Assembly (NCBI GenBank): GCA_051744845.1
Contig: JBNJDJ010000033.1
Span: 1 to 20,409, forward strand
DNA length: 20,409 nucleotides
Reading direction: 5' to 3'
DNA from: JBNJDJ01 sp051744845
GTDB lineage: Bacteria > Bacillota > Clostridia > Peptostreptococcales > Acidaminobacteraceae
Positions within the stretch are counted from its first letter, which is position 1. Each line of letters starts with the position of its first letter. The notes beneath the pieces are model-generated. The model was not told where the DNA came from and did not search any database. It saw only the letters and a program-made list of their open reading frames with translations. Shown piece by piece: positions 1 through 8,403 of the stretch. Position numbers and translations under genes: made by a program.

Positions 1-30
1 AAAAATATCATCCAATATTGGATGATATCT
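1..30 (-). terminator. Rho-independent terminator after pyrD
   Basis: A perfect 24-base palindrome (5-28) begins two bases after the pyrD stop on the minus strand and is followed by at least five T at the window edge. This is the shape of an intrinsic terminator and would end the pyr operon here. The T run may continue beyond the window. The stem is AT-rich with four central G/C pairs. Confidence 0.75.
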
Positions 31-945
31 TCATTTAATTAAACCAACTATATCCATATATTTATCATAACCTTTTTCTAATAAATATTTTTTTATATAC
101 TCTAAAACTTCCATACTAACTTTAGGATTTGAAAAATTACCTGTACCTATTGAAATAGCATTTGCTCCTACTAAACTAAATTCTAATGCATCTTTTCCAT
201 TAGATATTCCTCCCATACCTATAATTGGTATGTCTACTTCATTTGCTACTTCATAAACTTTTCTTACTGCAATAGGTTTAATAGCTGGTCCAGATAATCC
301 TGCAACCTTTCTTTTAGTAACGGGAATTTGTTTTTGAATATCTATCGCTAAACCTGCTACTGTATTTATAAGTGAAATAGCATCTGCACCTTGATTTTGT
401 ACTATTTTCGCTATCTCTTTAATATCTGTAACATTTGGTGTTAATTTTACTATTAAATGATGGCTTGTAGCTTTTCTTACTTTTTTAACTACTTTTTTTA
501 CCACTTTAGGATTTGTTCCAAATGCCATTCCACCATCTTTTACATTAGGACATGATATATTTAACTCTATTGAATCTATATCTTCTTTATCTAAAATTTC
601 AGCCATTTTTACATATTCATCAATATTTTTACCATTAATATTTGCTATAATTTTTGTATCAAATTGTCTTAAATATGGTATATATTCGTCAATAAATACT
701 TTAACTCCAGGATTTTCTAATCCTATTGAATTTAACATACCCATAGGTGTTTCATGTATTCTTGGCGGTGGATTTCCTTTTTTAGGATTAAGAGTTAATC
801 CTTTAACTGATATTGCACCTAATTTATTCAAATCTATAAATTCACTATACTCTTCACCAAATCCAAAGGTCCCTGAAGCAACTGTTATTGGATTTTTAAG
901 TTTTAATCCATTTAAATCTACTTCCATATTTATTTCTTTATCCAT
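31..945 (-). CDS. pyrD: Dihydroorotate dehydrogenase B, catalytic subunit
   Basis: Catalyses oxidation of dihydroorotate to orotate, the fourth step of pyrimidine synthesis, with FMN; electrons pass to NAD through the PyrK subunit encoded just upstream. The 304-residue product shows the class 1B pattern: the N-terminal NPITVASGTFGFG motif (about 18-30), the NSIGLENPG segment (72-80), NISCPNVK with the catalytic Cys132 that replaces the serine of class 2 enzymes, and a C-terminal phosphate-binding GMGGI loop. The start at 945 was chosen because an AAAGAGG ribosome binding site lies six bases upstream; longer in-frame starts reach into pyrK without a site. The first codons overlap the pyrK stop by 8 bases, suggesting translational coupling of the two subunits. 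Last gene of the operon, followed at once by a terminator. Confidence 0.96.
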   Translation of the reverse strand: MDKEINMEVDLNGLKLKNPITVASGTFGFGEEYSEFIDLNKLGAISVKGLTLNPKKGNPPPRIHETPMGMLNSIGLENPGVKVFIDEYIPYLRQFDTKIIANINGKNIDEYVKMAEILDKEDIDSIELNISCPNVKDGGMAFGTNPKVVKKVVKKVRKATSHHLIVKLTPNVTDIKEIAKIVQNQGADAISLINTVAGLAIDIQKQIPVTKRKVAGLSGPAIKPIAVRKVYEVANEVDIPIIGMGGISNGKDALEFSLVGANAISIGTGNFSNPKVSMEVLEYIKKYLLEKGYDKYMDIVGLIK

Positions 946-1699
946 TAAATACCTCTTTCCCATAAAACATCGGCCCATCTGCACATACTTTTTTATAACC
1001 AGAATCTGTTTTACAAGTACATCCTAAACATGCACCTATTCCACAAGCCATTTTTTCTTCTAATAATAATTGGCATTCTATATTATTTTTTTCACATATT
1101 TTTTTTACTTTTTCCATAAGTATTTCAGGACCACAACTATAAACCAAGTCATAACTTCCGTTTATTAATTCTTGATCTAAAATATCTGTTGGATAACCTG
1201 TATTTTCTTCAAGATTTTCTTTTTCTGAAAAAATTGCTAAATGATTACTATACTTTTCAAAAAAATCTTTATCATAAGCTTTTTTTCTAAAGCCTAATAT
1301 AGTTTTTATCTCTATTTTTTTATTATTTATTTCTTTAACTAAAGCTTTTAATGGTTTAACTCCTATTCCCCCACCTATTACCAAAACTTTTTTTAAATTT
1401 TTATCCAACTCAAATCCATTTCCTAATGGTCCAATTATATTAATTTCATTACCTTTTTTCAAAGTAGATAATTTTTTAGTTTCTTTACCTACTATTTTTA
1501 TACCAAAATCTATAACTTCTTCGGTATAATCACTTATACTAATAGGTCTATTTAAAAGAGGATAATTATTTTTACTTTTTATCATAAAAAATTGACCTGG
1601 TTTAAGTTTTATATTTTTCGGTCTTTCTATTTTTAATGAATATACTTCATCATTTGAAAAATTAACACTTATTACTTTTACACTTCCACAATATTTCAT
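938..1699 (-). CDS. pyrK: Dihydroorotate dehydrogenase B, electron transfer subunit
   Basis: FAD and 2Fe-2S subunit that passes electrons from PyrD to NAD+. The 253-residue protein has a ferredoxin-reductase-like FAD domain (RPISISDY at about 48-55), an NAD-binding part (GGGIGVKPL), and a C-terminal iron-sulfur binding segment with Cys219, Cys224, Cys227 and Cys239, the usual four ligands in a CGIGAC...GC...VC arrangement. An additional Cys229 is present and is probably not a ligand. Its presence shows that the dehydrogenase is NAD-linked rather than fumarate- or quinone-linked. It starts six bases after pyrF ends, with a GTAGGT site inside the end of pyrF, and overlaps pyrD. Confidence 0.96.
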   Translation of the reverse strand: MKYCGSVKVISVNFSNDEVYSLKIERPKNIKLKPGQFFMIKSKNNYPLLNRPISISDYTEEVIDFGIKIVGKETKKLSTLKKGNEINIIGPLGNGFELDKNLKKVLVIGGGIGVKPLKALVKEINNKKIEIKTILGFRKKAYDKDFFEKYSNHLAIFSEKENLEENTGYPTDILDQELINGSYDLVYSCGPEILMEKVKKICEKNNIECQLLLEEKMACGIGACLGCTCKTDSGYKKVCADGPMFYGKEVFNG

Positions 1700-1705
1700 A
1701 TTGAC

Positions 1706-2602
1706 CTACTTCCAATATACTTTATTTGCTTTCTTAAGTTCACCATTAATTGAATCATTCATATCTTTAACTGCCTTTTTTGCACCTTCTTTGACAGATA
1801 CTTCTAGTTTTTCATAATTAAATATTATACCTCTAGATGAATTTACTAAAGCTCCTAAACCATCGTTATTAAAAGCATTTACTACATCTTTAGCAGTACC
1901 TCCTTGAGCACCGTAACCTGGTACTAAAAAGTAAGCTTTTGGCATTTGTTTTCTCAAAGATATCATTTCTTTAGGATATGTAGCTCCTACAACAGCACCA
2001 ATTTTACCGTATTTATAATCAAAATCTTCATTTAAATCATTAACTAATTTAGCAACTCTTTCATAAATCGTTTTATTATCCTTTTTTATATCTTGAATTT
2101 CCTTAGATGAATCGTTAGAAGTCTTTACTAACACAAATATACTTTTATCAAATTCTTTAATATCATTTGAAAACTCATTTAAACAATCTGAGCCTAAATA
2201 AGGATTAACTGTTATATTATCCACTTCAAAATCATTAACTTGTTTATTATCAAATTCAACTTTACCTAAGTGCCCATTTGAATATGCCTTTGATGTAGAA
2301 CCAATATCTCCTCTTTTAACATCTCCTATAACAAATAAACCTTTCGTTTTAGCATATTCTTTTGTCTCAATATAAGCCTTGAGACCTTCCAAACCATATT
2401 TTTCATAAAAAGCTATTTGAAGTTTTACTGCAGGAACTTTATCATATATCCCATCAATAATATCTTTATTAAATTTTATTAAACCTTTTAAAACTCCTAA
2501 CTTTTTATATTCCTCAGGAATTCTTTTAAATCTAGGATCTAAACCTACTACCACAACTGATTTTTTTTCTTTAATATTTTTTACTAATTCTTTAATATTC
2601 AT
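1706..2602 (-). CDS. pyrF: Orotidine 5'-phosphate decarboxylase
   Basis: Last step of UMP synthesis: decarboxylation of OMP. The 298-residue product belongs to the longer (type 2) branch of the family. The VVGLDPR segment lies at 18-24 and the catalytic charge network GDVKRGDIGS contains Asp94, Lys96 and Asp99; a phosphate-binding VPGYGAQGG loop is near the C-terminus. The start at 2602 has AGAAGGGA upstream, while an in-frame start at 2635 has none and would lengthen the N-terminus beyond the family norm. The gene overlaps the end of pyrC by 11 bases and precedes pyrK by six, so it is an internal operon gene. Confidence 0.96.
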   Translation of the reverse strand: MNIKELVKNIKEKKSVVVVGLDPRFKRIPEEYKKLGVLKGLIKFNKDIIDGIYDKVPAVKLQIAFYEKYGLEGLKAYIETKEYAKTKGLFVIGDVKRGDIGSTSKAYSNGHLGKVEFDNKQVNDFEVDNITVNPYLGSDCLNEFSNDIKEFDKSIFVLVKTSNDSSKEIQDIKKDNKTIYERVAKLVNDLNEDFDYKYGKIGAVVGATYPKEMISLRKQMPKAYFLVPGYGAQGGTAKDVVNAFNNDGLGALVNSSRGIIFNYEKLEVSVKEGAKKAVKDMNDSINGELKKANKVYWK

Positions 2603-3857
2603 AATTTTTCCCTTCTTTATACATAACCTTACCACCTACAATGGTAGATATTATTTTTGACTTTAATTTACACTCTTTTATAGGATGATTTTTACCTTTT
2701 GATAAAAATTCATTTCTATCTATCTTTTCATAACTTTCTAAATCTATTAAAGTTAGGTCAGCATCATCTCCTATAGAAATACTTCCTTTATCTATATTTA
2801 AAAGATTAGCTGGTTTATAAGTTAACATAGCTATAATTTTTTCAAGATTTATGCCTTCTTTTAAAACTAAATTATTATAAGCAAGCTGAAACATAATCTC
2901 TATTCCACTTATACCATAGCTTGCATCTTTATATTTTTTATTATTTTTACTTTCAAAACTATGAGGAGCATGATCAGAAGCAATAACGTCTATATCACCT
3001 TTTTTTATACCATCTATTAAATACTCTCTTTGTTTAATATTTCTAATTGGAGGATTTACTTTTGAATAACTGTTTAAAGGATCTATATCATTGGTAGAAA
3101 ATGAAAAATGATGTGGTGTAATTTCACAAGATATATTTTTATTTTTTTCTTTTGCTTCTTTAATATAATCTAGTGATTCTTTACAACTAATATGTGCTAT
3201 ATGAAGAGATTTTTCTGAATTATCTAAAATATCAATATTTCTTTTTACCATTTTATATTCTGCTTTTTTAGGCCAAGGCTTGTCTTTATAATTTTTAGTA
3301 ATTTCAAAATCTTCACAATGAGAAATAATCATTGAATCACTAGGCAATTTATTTAAAGCTTTTTTCAAAATGTTTTTATCCATAATTGGCATGCCATCAT
3401 CAGAAAAAGCCACAGTATTTTTATTTAACTTATCAAAATCAACAATCTTTTTACCACTTTGATTATATGTTACACTAGCAATAGGATAAATATTTATTAA
3501 ACTCTCTTTTTTAATTAAATCTAAATAATCATCTAAAACTTTTTTATTATCAACAACAGGATTTGTATTAGGCATTGTAGCTACACTTGTAACTCCACCT
3601 TTTAACGCTGCTTTAGAGCCGGTAACTAAATTTTCTTTTTTACCATCTCCTGGCACTCTAAAATGAACATGCATATCAATAAAACCAGGTGTTACAATTA
3701 AATTTTTTGCATCAATAACCTTTACATCTTCACTTTCTTTTTTAATTTCTTTTTCAATCATTTTTATTTTACCATTTTCAACATATAAATCTAAAATATC
3801 ATTAACCTTATTTTTAGGATCAATCAATTTTCCATTTTTTATAAGTAATTTATCCAT
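2592..3857 (-). CDS. pyrC: Dihydroorotase
   Basis: Zinc amidohydrolase that closes carbamoyl aspartate to dihydroorotate. The 421-residue length and motifs are those of the class I (Bacillus/Thermus type) enzyme: GFIDMHVHFRVPG with the metal ligands His63 and His65, an ATMPNTNPV segment, ISHCED, HISC, and ASDHAPH with the catalytic Asp at about 295. First gene of the pyr operon, preceded by a GGAGG site five bases from the ATG. Expression is probably controlled by the attenuator-like leader just upstream. The operon lacks pyrB, carAB and pyrE, which must lie elsewhere if the pathway is complete. Confidence 0.96.
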   Translation of the reverse strand: MDKLLIKNGKLIDPKNKVNDILDLYVENGKIKMIEKEIKKESEDVKVIDAKNLIVTPGFIDMHVHFRVPGDGKKENLVTGSKAALKGGVTSVATMPNTNPVVDNKKVLDDYLDLIKKESLINIYPIASVTYNQSGKKIVDFDKLNKNTVAFSDDGMPIMDKNILKKALNKLPSDSMIISHCEDFEITKNYKDKPWPKKAEYKMVKRNIDILDNSEKSLHIAHISCKESLDYIKEAKEKNKNISCEITPHHFSFSTNDIDPLNSYSKVNPPIRNIKQREYLIDGIKKGDIDVIASDHAPHSFESKNNKKYKDASYGISGIEIMFQLAYNNLVLKEGINLEKIIAMLTYKPANLLNIDKGSISIGDDADLTLIDLESYEKIDRNEFLSKGKNHPIKECKLKSKIISTIVGGKVMYKEGKNYEY

Positions 3858-3867
3858 TTTACCTCCA

Positions 3868-3958
3868 TAAAAAAACTCCTAGAGACACAAAAATCCCTAA
3901 GAGGTTCAAATCTATCTTTAAGTTGGTATCTCGTACCACTTAAGGATTTATATGCTTT
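3868..3958 (-). promoter_or_regulatory. pyr operon leader with alternative hairpins (attenuator)
   Basis: Read on the minus strand, the leader can fold two ways. A terminator hairpin pairs 3905-3894 with 3885-3875 (11 pairs, one bulged C, loop of 8) and is followed by seven T, 12 bases before the pyrC ATG. Alternatively AAATCCTTAA (3949-3940) pairs with TTAGGGATTT (3900-3891), which removes the 5' arm of the terminator. A third stem-loop (3943-3918, arms TTAAGTGGTA and TACCaACTTAA, loop CGAGA), extended by AAATC/GATTT pairing, would block the antiterminator. This three-state logic is that of PyrR-type attenuation in Gram-positive bacteria. The loop matches only the NGNGA core of the PyrR site, so the sensing protein or molecule is uncertain. 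Confidence 0.75.
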
Positions 3959-3964
3959 TTCATA

Positions 3965-3992
3965 ATTTTAACACAAAAACAAACTATGTCAA
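3965..3992 (-). promoter_or_regulatory. pyr operon promoter (sigma-A type)
   Basis: TTGACA (3992-3987), a 16-base spacer, then TAAAAT (3970-3965). The -35 box is a perfect consensus. Transcription would begin near 3958, leaving a leader of about 100 bases that holds the attenuator. Its -35 box lies 18 bases from the -35 box of the divergent promoter of the ABC-F gene. Confidence 0.75.
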
Positions 3993-4010
3993 TGAAAATC
4001 TTTTATATAA

Positions 4011-4039
4011 TTGACTTTTTCCCAAATCATCTGTAAACT
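4011..4039 (+). promoter_or_regulatory. Promoter of the ABC-F/acpP operon
   Basis: TTGACT (4011-4016), a 17-base spacer, then TAAACT (4034-4039), about 30 bases before the ATG at 4069. It is back to back with the pyr promoter. The short leader leaves little room for an attenuation device of the kind seen before antibiotic-resistance ABC-F genes. Confidence 0.65.
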
Positions 4040-4068
4040 AATAAGTAGTACAAAAGATAGGAGTAATT

Positions 4069-5979
4069 ATGATAGCAATCTCATGTTCAAATATTAGCAA
4101 AAGTTATGGTATAAATACTATTTTACAAGATATATCTTTTAACATTAACGAAAAAGAAAGAGTTGGACTTATAGGGGATAATGGAGCTGGTAAAACTACA
4201 CTATTTAAAATATTAACTGGTGAAATACATCCAGATAACGGACAAGTTTTTTTATCAAAAGACAAAACTTTAGGTTATCTAAAACAAAAAACTTCATATA
4301 AAGAAGATACAACTATATATGAAGCTTGTCTTCCTACATTCCAAGATCTTATAGATAAAGAAAAAAATTTAAGAAAACTAGAAGAAAAAATCAGTAACGA
4401 TCCTACAAATCAGAAACTTTTAGATGAATATTCTGATAAACTAGATATTTTTGAAAAAAGTGGTGGTTATAGCTACAAAGGAAAAATCAAAGGAGTTTTA
4501 AATGGACTAGGCTTTGGAGAAAAGTTTTTCGATAAGTCAGTTGATATATTAAGTGGTGGACAAAAATCTAAACTTCAATTAGGTTTATTACTTTTAGAAG
4601 AACCTGATATCTTACTACTTGATGAACCTACTAATCATTTAGATTTAGAAGCTACAGCTTGGTTAGAAAACTTTTTAAATGATTTTCCTAATACTGTTAT
4701 AACTATTACACACGATAGATATTTTTTAGATAAGGTAACTACAAAAATTATTGAAATTGAAAATAGATCTATTTTAGAATATAATGGTTCGTACTCTGAA
4801 TTTAAAGAATACAAAAAAGAACTAATAAAGACTAAAAAAAGAACTTATCAGAAACAACAAAAAAAGATTGAAAAGCAAAAAGAAATAATAAGAAGATTCA
4901 AAGGTAGAGGAACTGAAAAATTAGCTAAAAGAGCTAAGTCTAGAGAAAAAATGTTAGATAAAATGGAAAAAATAGATAAGCCTACTAAAAACCAAAGAGA
5001 AATCAAACTAAAGTTTGAACCTAAAATCAAAAGTGGGGAAGATATTTTAAAAGTGAAAAAACTTTCTAAATCTTTTGATGAACTCCTTTTTAAAAATTTA
5101 AATTTTGATATTTTCAAAGGTGAAAAGATTGGACTAATTGGTCCTAATGGAGTAGGAAAATCTACATTATTTAAAATAATTCTAGATAAAATAGATTATG
5201 ATAATGGTAAAGTTCTTTTAGGACATAATGTATTTCCTGGTTACTTTGACCAAGAACAAAAAAACTTAGATCTTGAAAATACATTATTCGATGAAATCTT
5301 AGAAGTTGTTCCTAAGGAAAAAGAAACAAATATTAGAACTTATCTTGGAATGTTTGAATTCAAAGGTGATGATGTTTTTAAAGAAATAAAAACTTTAAGT
5401 GGAGGAGAAAAAGCTAGGCTTTCTTTATTGAAATTAATGCTTACTAATGCAAATTTTTTACTTTTAGATGAACCTACTAATCATTTAGACATTAAATCAA
5501 AAGAAATTTTAGAAAAAGCTTTAAATAATTATAATGGTACTTTATTTATAATTTCACACGATAGATACTTTTTAAATAATGTAACTAATAAAACTTTTGA
5601 ATTTTCAAAAGATAATATTCAGACTTATTTAGGAAATTTTGATTATTATATTAAAAAGAAACAAATAAATAAAGAATTAACTAAAAAAGATGAAGTTAAT
5701 ACTAAAACTAAAACCCAACTTAAAAAAGAAAGAAAAAAAAGAAAAGAAAAGAAAAAAGAAATTAGACAAAAGAAAAAAAGGTCTAAAGAAATAATGAAAA
5801 AAATTGAAAAACTCGAGCAAAAATTAGATAATAATGATATACTTTTATGCAAAGAAGAAATTTATTCTGATGGTCAAAAGGTCAAAGAAATTAATGATGA
5901 AAATGAAAAAATTGAAAAACAAATAAATAGTTTATATGAAGAATGGAGTGAAATAGATAAGTTTTTAGAGAATTTATAG
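4069..5979 (+). CDS. ABC-F family ATPase (YdiF-like)
   Basis: Soluble tandem-ATPase protein; the ABC-F family acts on ribosomes rather than in transport. The 636 residues hold two nucleotide-binding domains and no membrane segment. NBD1 has Walker A GDNGAGKTT (36-44), signature LSGGQ (161-165) and Walker B LLLDEP with Glu186. NBD2 has GPNGVGKST (358-366), LSGGE (443-447) and Glu468. A basic linker (about 250-310) joins them, and a long lysine/glutamate-rich coiled coil fills the C-terminus (about 545-636), as in Bacillus YdiF and Uup-type members. Start chosen by AGGAG five bases upstream. A housekeeping translation factor is more likely than a resistance protein, because the coiled coil is present and the context is chromosomal. 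The exact subfamily is not certain. Confidence 0.93.
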   Translation: MIAISCSNISKSYGINTILQDISFNINEKERVGLIGDNGAGKTTLFKILTGEIHPDNGQVFLSKDKTLGYLKQKTSYKEDTTIYEACLPTFQDLIDKEKNLRKLEEKISNDPTNQKLLDEYSDKLDIFEKSGGYSYKGKIKGVLNGLGFGEKFFDKSVDILSGGQKSKLQLGLLLLEEPDILLLDEPTNHLDLEATAWLENFLNDFPNTVITITHDRYFLDKVTTKIIEIENRSILEYNGSYSEFKEYKKELIKTKKRTYQKQQKKIEKQKEIIRRFKGRGTEKLAKRAKSREKMLDKMEKIDKPTKNQREIKLKFEPKIKSGEDILKVKKLSKSFDELLFKNLNFDIFKGEKIGLIGPNGVGKSTLFKIILDKIDYDNGKVLLGHNVFPGYFDQEQKNLDLENTLFDEILEVVPKEKETNIRTYLGMFEFKGDDVFKEIKTLSGGEKARLSLLKLMLTNANFLLLDEPTNHLDIKSKEILEKALNNYNGTLFIISHDRYFLNNVTNKTFEFSKDNIQTYLGNFDYYIKKKQINKELTKKDEVNTKTKTQLKKERKKRKEKKKEIRQKKKRSKEIMKKIEKLEQKLDNNDILLCKEEIYSDGQKVKEINDENEKIEKQINSLYEEWSEIDKFLENL

Positions 5980-5988
5980 GAGGAAATT

Positions 5989-6228
5989 ATGAAAGAAAAA
6001 ATTGTAAAAGAAGTAAAAGAAATTATTAATGAACAAATGGATAGACCAAAGGATTATAAAATAACAACAGATATGCATTTAGCTGATGATTTAAGTGTCG
6101 ATTCTTTAGACGCTGTAGAAATCATCATGGAAATTGAAAGTAGATATGATATTGAAATACCTACAGAAACTGCTTTATCAATAGAACATTTTAGTGATAT
6201 ATTAGATTATTTAGAAGAAAATCTATAG
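5989..6228 (+). CDS. acpP: Acyl carrier protein
   Basis: Small acidic carrier (79 residues) that holds acyl chains on a phosphopantetheine arm during fatty acid synthesis. The modification site is Ser39 in the VDSLDAVEI motif, followed by the recognition helix IIMEIESRYDIEIP. Length and charge are typical. The strong AGGAGG site begins at the stop codon of the ABC-F gene, nine bases upstream, so the two are co-transcribed. No fab genes are next to it, so it could be the main ACP or a second one; the sequence looks like an ordinary fatty-acid ACP. Confidence 0.93.
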   Translation: MKEKIVKEVKEIINEQMDRPKDYKITTDMHLADDLSVDSLDAVEIIMEIESRYDIEIPTETALSIEHFSDILDYLEENL

Positions 6229-6258
6229 TAACATATTTTTTAAATATGTTACTTTTTT
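6227..6258 (+). terminator. Terminator between acpP and tsaD (convergent)
   Basis: A 12-pair hairpin (6227-6238 with 6242-6253, three-base loop) starts inside the acpP stop codon and is followed by TTTTTATTT. It ends the plus-strand ABC-F/acpP transcript. On the minus strand the same hairpin lies right after the tsaD stop but is followed only by ATAGATTTT, so it may also serve as a weaker terminator for that operon. Confidence 0.85.
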
Positions 6259-7270
6259 ATTTGAAACTTTCAATTTCTAAATTTGGAATAGCAATGGTCT
6301 CTTCACTACCTAAAATTCCTTGTTCAAATCTATATGCTCCTGCACAAGCAATCATTGCAGCATTATCAGTACAAAGTTTCAATGAAGGAAGGAAAACTTT
6401 TATATCATTTTCTTTACCCATATCTTTTAATTTTTTACGAAGTTCAGTATTTGCAGCAACTCCTCCTGCTAAAACTAATTTATCAAAAGAAAATTCTTTA
6501 CAAACTTCCAAAGAAGTTTCAACTAATACATCTACAACTGCTTTTTGAAAACTCGCAGCTACATCCTTTTTATTAATTTCTTCATTTTTTTGTTTTTTCA
6601 TATTCAAATAATTTAAAACCGAAGTTTTTAATCCACTAAAACTAAAATCATAGTTATCCATCTTTGATTTTGGAAAATCTATTTTACTAGGATCTCCTTT
6701 TTTAGCCAATTTATCTATTATAGGTCCTCCTGGATAACCTAGATCAAGTCTTCTAGCAACTTTATCAAAACTTTCACCAGCAGCATCATCCCTAGTTCTA
6801 CCTATAACTGTATATTTCCCATAATCATCAACTTTAACTAAATGAGTATGTCCACCAGATACTATTAAAGATAAAAAAGGTGGTCTTAAATCTTTATACT
6901 TTAAAAAATTAGCATAAATATGTCCTTCAATATGATTTACAGGTACTAAAGGAATATCTAAAGCAAAACTTAAAGCTTTTGCATAAGATAGGCCTACTAA
7001 AATAGCCCCTACTAATCCTGGACCATTAGTTACTGAAATAAAATCTAAATCATCAAAACTAACATTTGCTTCTTTCAAGGCTAAATCTACAATATTAGAG
7101 ATTTTTAAAACATGATTTCTCGAAGCTATTTCAGGTACTACACCTCCAAATTTTTTATGAACATCTATTTGTGAATAAACTTGATTTGATAATATTTCTC
7201 TTTTATTTTTTAATATTGCAACTGAAGTTTCATCACAACTTGATTCAATTGCTAAGCTTAGATTTGACAT
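6257..7270 (-). CDS. tsaD: tRNA N6-adenosine threonylcarbamoyltransferase
   Basis: Transfers the threonylcarbamoyl group from threonylcarbamoyl-AMP to A37 of tRNAs that read ANN codons (t6A). The 337-residue protein is the usual length and shows the Kae1/TsaD pattern: IESSCDETS (9-16), the metal ligands His113 and His117 in NHIEGH, SGGHTHL, AGESFDKVAR, and a late SLKLCTDNAAM segment containing the third metal ligand Asp. It is the last gene of a cluster that also carries its partners tsaB and tsaE, with which it forms the active complex. An AAAGGGA site precedes the ATG. TsaC, the remaining enzyme of the pathway, is not in this window. Confidence 0.97.
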   Translation of the reverse strand: MSNLSLAIESSCDETSVAILKNKREILSNQVYSQIDVHKKFGGVVPEIASRNHVLKISNIVDLALKEANVSFDDLDFISVTNGPGLVGAILVGLSYAKALSFALDIPLVPVNHIEGHIYANFLKYKDLRPPFLSLIVSGGHTHLVKVDDYGKYTVIGRTRDDAAGESFDKVARRLDLGYPGGPIIDKLAKKGDPSKIDFPKSKMDNYDFSFSGLKTSVLNYLNMKKQKNEEINKKDVAASFQKAVVDVLVETSLEVCKEFSFDKLVLAGGVAANTELRKKLKDMGKENDIKVFLPSLKLCTDNAAMIACAGAYRFEQGILGSEETIAIPNLEIESFK

Positions 7271-7290
7271 ATTTTCCCTTTCTTAGAAAC

Positions 7291-7728
7291 TTATTTTATA
7301 TTTAAAACCATTTCAATTCCATCTTCGTGTTTATAATAATTTAATAATTTTTTAGTAATTATAAATCCTAACTTTTTATATAAATTAATTGCTTTTTTAT
7401 TTGAATATCTAACCTCTAAACAAACTTTTTTCTTTTTTTTATTTTTAGCTATTAGAATGATATGATTTATCAACTCTGTTGCAATTCCTTTATTTTGATT
7501 TTCAGGATCTACTGCTAAATTGGTAATATGTATATGTTTATTAAAAAGCCTTGAGCCGATAAACGCTATAATTATACCATCTTTTTGATATACATAATAG
7601 TATGAATTTTTATTAACCATTATTTCATAAACAAATGCATCAATACTCCAACAATCTTCAAAACATTTTTTCTCAATTTCAATTACTTGACGAATATCCA
7701 AAACATTCATTTCTCTTATTTTTTCCAT
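7291..7728 (-). CDS. rimI: Ribosomal protein alanine N-acetyltransferase
   Basis: GNAT-fold acetyltransferase (145 residues) of the RimI family, which acetylates the N-terminal alanine of ribosomal protein S18 in well-studied species. Visible elements are the N-terminal IREMNVLDIRQVIEIEKKCF segment's first half, the strand ITNLAVDPENQNKGIA with the acetyl-CoA binding Q-x-x-G-x-A loop, and the C-terminal NLYKKLGF motif. It sits between tsaB and tsaD, the standard place for rimI in Firmicutes, three bases after tsaB. The ribosome binding site is weak (GAAGTGAT), so translational coupling to tsaB is likely. The substrate is inferred from family and position. Confidence 0.9.
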   Translation of the reverse strand: MEKIREMNVLDIRQVIEIEKKCFEDCWSIDAFVYEIMVNKNSYYYVYQKDGIIIAFIGSRLFNKHIHITNLAVDPENQNKGIATELINHIILIAKNKKKKKVCLEVRYSNKKAINLYKKLGFIITKKLLNYYKHEDGIEMVLNIK

Positions 7729-7731
7729 AAA

Positions 7732-8403
7732 TCACTTCAATGTTTGATGAGCTTGTGATTTTCTTAAATAATTTGCTTTTATTTCATTATAATTTTTATA
7801 ATTTTTTTTATCAGTATTTAAACCTATAAAACACAAACTACTAGCTTTAGGTAAATTAGTAATAGAGTCAGCTATTTTAATATTTTCATTTATATTTTGT
7901 AAAATATATTCTTTATTTTCAGTAACTCCACTTCCTACTAGCATTACCTGCATTTCATTTTTGTTTATTTCTTTAATATACTCCTCTATATTTTTTACAC
8001 TAGCTTTAGTAACATCTTTATTAAATTTTTCTTTAACAAAAACTCTACCTCGTCTACCATCTATTAATGAAATAACTTTTCCACTAAAATCTTTATAATT
8101 TATAAATAAAGAATCTAAAGTAGAAATATCTATAAGTGGTATATTTTCTTTATGAGCTAAAGCCTTAGCTGTTGTAAGTCCAATTCTTATTCCTGTAAAA
8201 GAACCTGGGCCATTAGAAACAGCAATTAAATCTATATCATCTATTTTTAAATCTAGCATCTTAAAAAGATTTTTTATAAGTGGCATTAATTTTTGAGAGT
8301 GAGTATTTGGATGATTAATACTCATTTCACCTAATAATCTATTTTCATCGATGATTGCAACAGAAGCAACAACAGATGATGTTTCTATACCTAAAATTTT
8401 CAT
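7732..8403 (-). CDS. tsaB: tRNA threonylcarbamoyladenosine biosynthesis protein TsaB
   Basis: Inactive paralogue and scaffold partner of TsaD in t6A synthesis. The 223-residue protein has the ASKHA fold start LGIETSS and the diagnostic NGPGSFTGIRIGL segment (about 64-76), and lacks the HxxxH metal site of TsaD. Its ATG overlaps the tsaE stop in an ATGA quartet, so the two are translationally coupled. Confidence 0.95.
   Translation of the reverse strand: MKILGIETSSVVASVAIIDENRLLGEMSINHPNTHSQKLMPLIKNLFKMLDLKIDDIDLIAVSNGPGSFTGIRIGLTTAKALAHKENIPLIDISTLDSLFINYKDFSGKVISLIDGRRGRVFVKEKFNKDVTKASVKNIEEYIKEINKNEMQVMLVGSGVTENKEYILQNINENIKIADSITNLPKASSLCFIGLNTDKKNYKNYNEIKANYLRKSQAHQTLK

Noticed and set aside
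4848..5117. Minus-strand open frame with a leucine/serine-rich product
   Set aside because: It is the antisense of the ABC-F linker and second ATPase domain, has no ribosome binding site and has the low-complexity make-up expected from the reverse of a lysine-rich gene. The same applies to 5646-5852.
4069..5979. Antibiotic-resistance ABC-F (Msr/Vga/Lsa type)
   Set aside because: The long basic C-terminal coiled coil, the chromosomal pairing with acpP and the short leader without an attenuator point to a housekeeping member.
6246..6576. Two overlapping plus-strand open frames opposite tsaD
   Set aside because: Both lie fully inside tsaD on the other strand, lack binding sites and resemble no protein; the tsaD frame carries all the conserved motifs.
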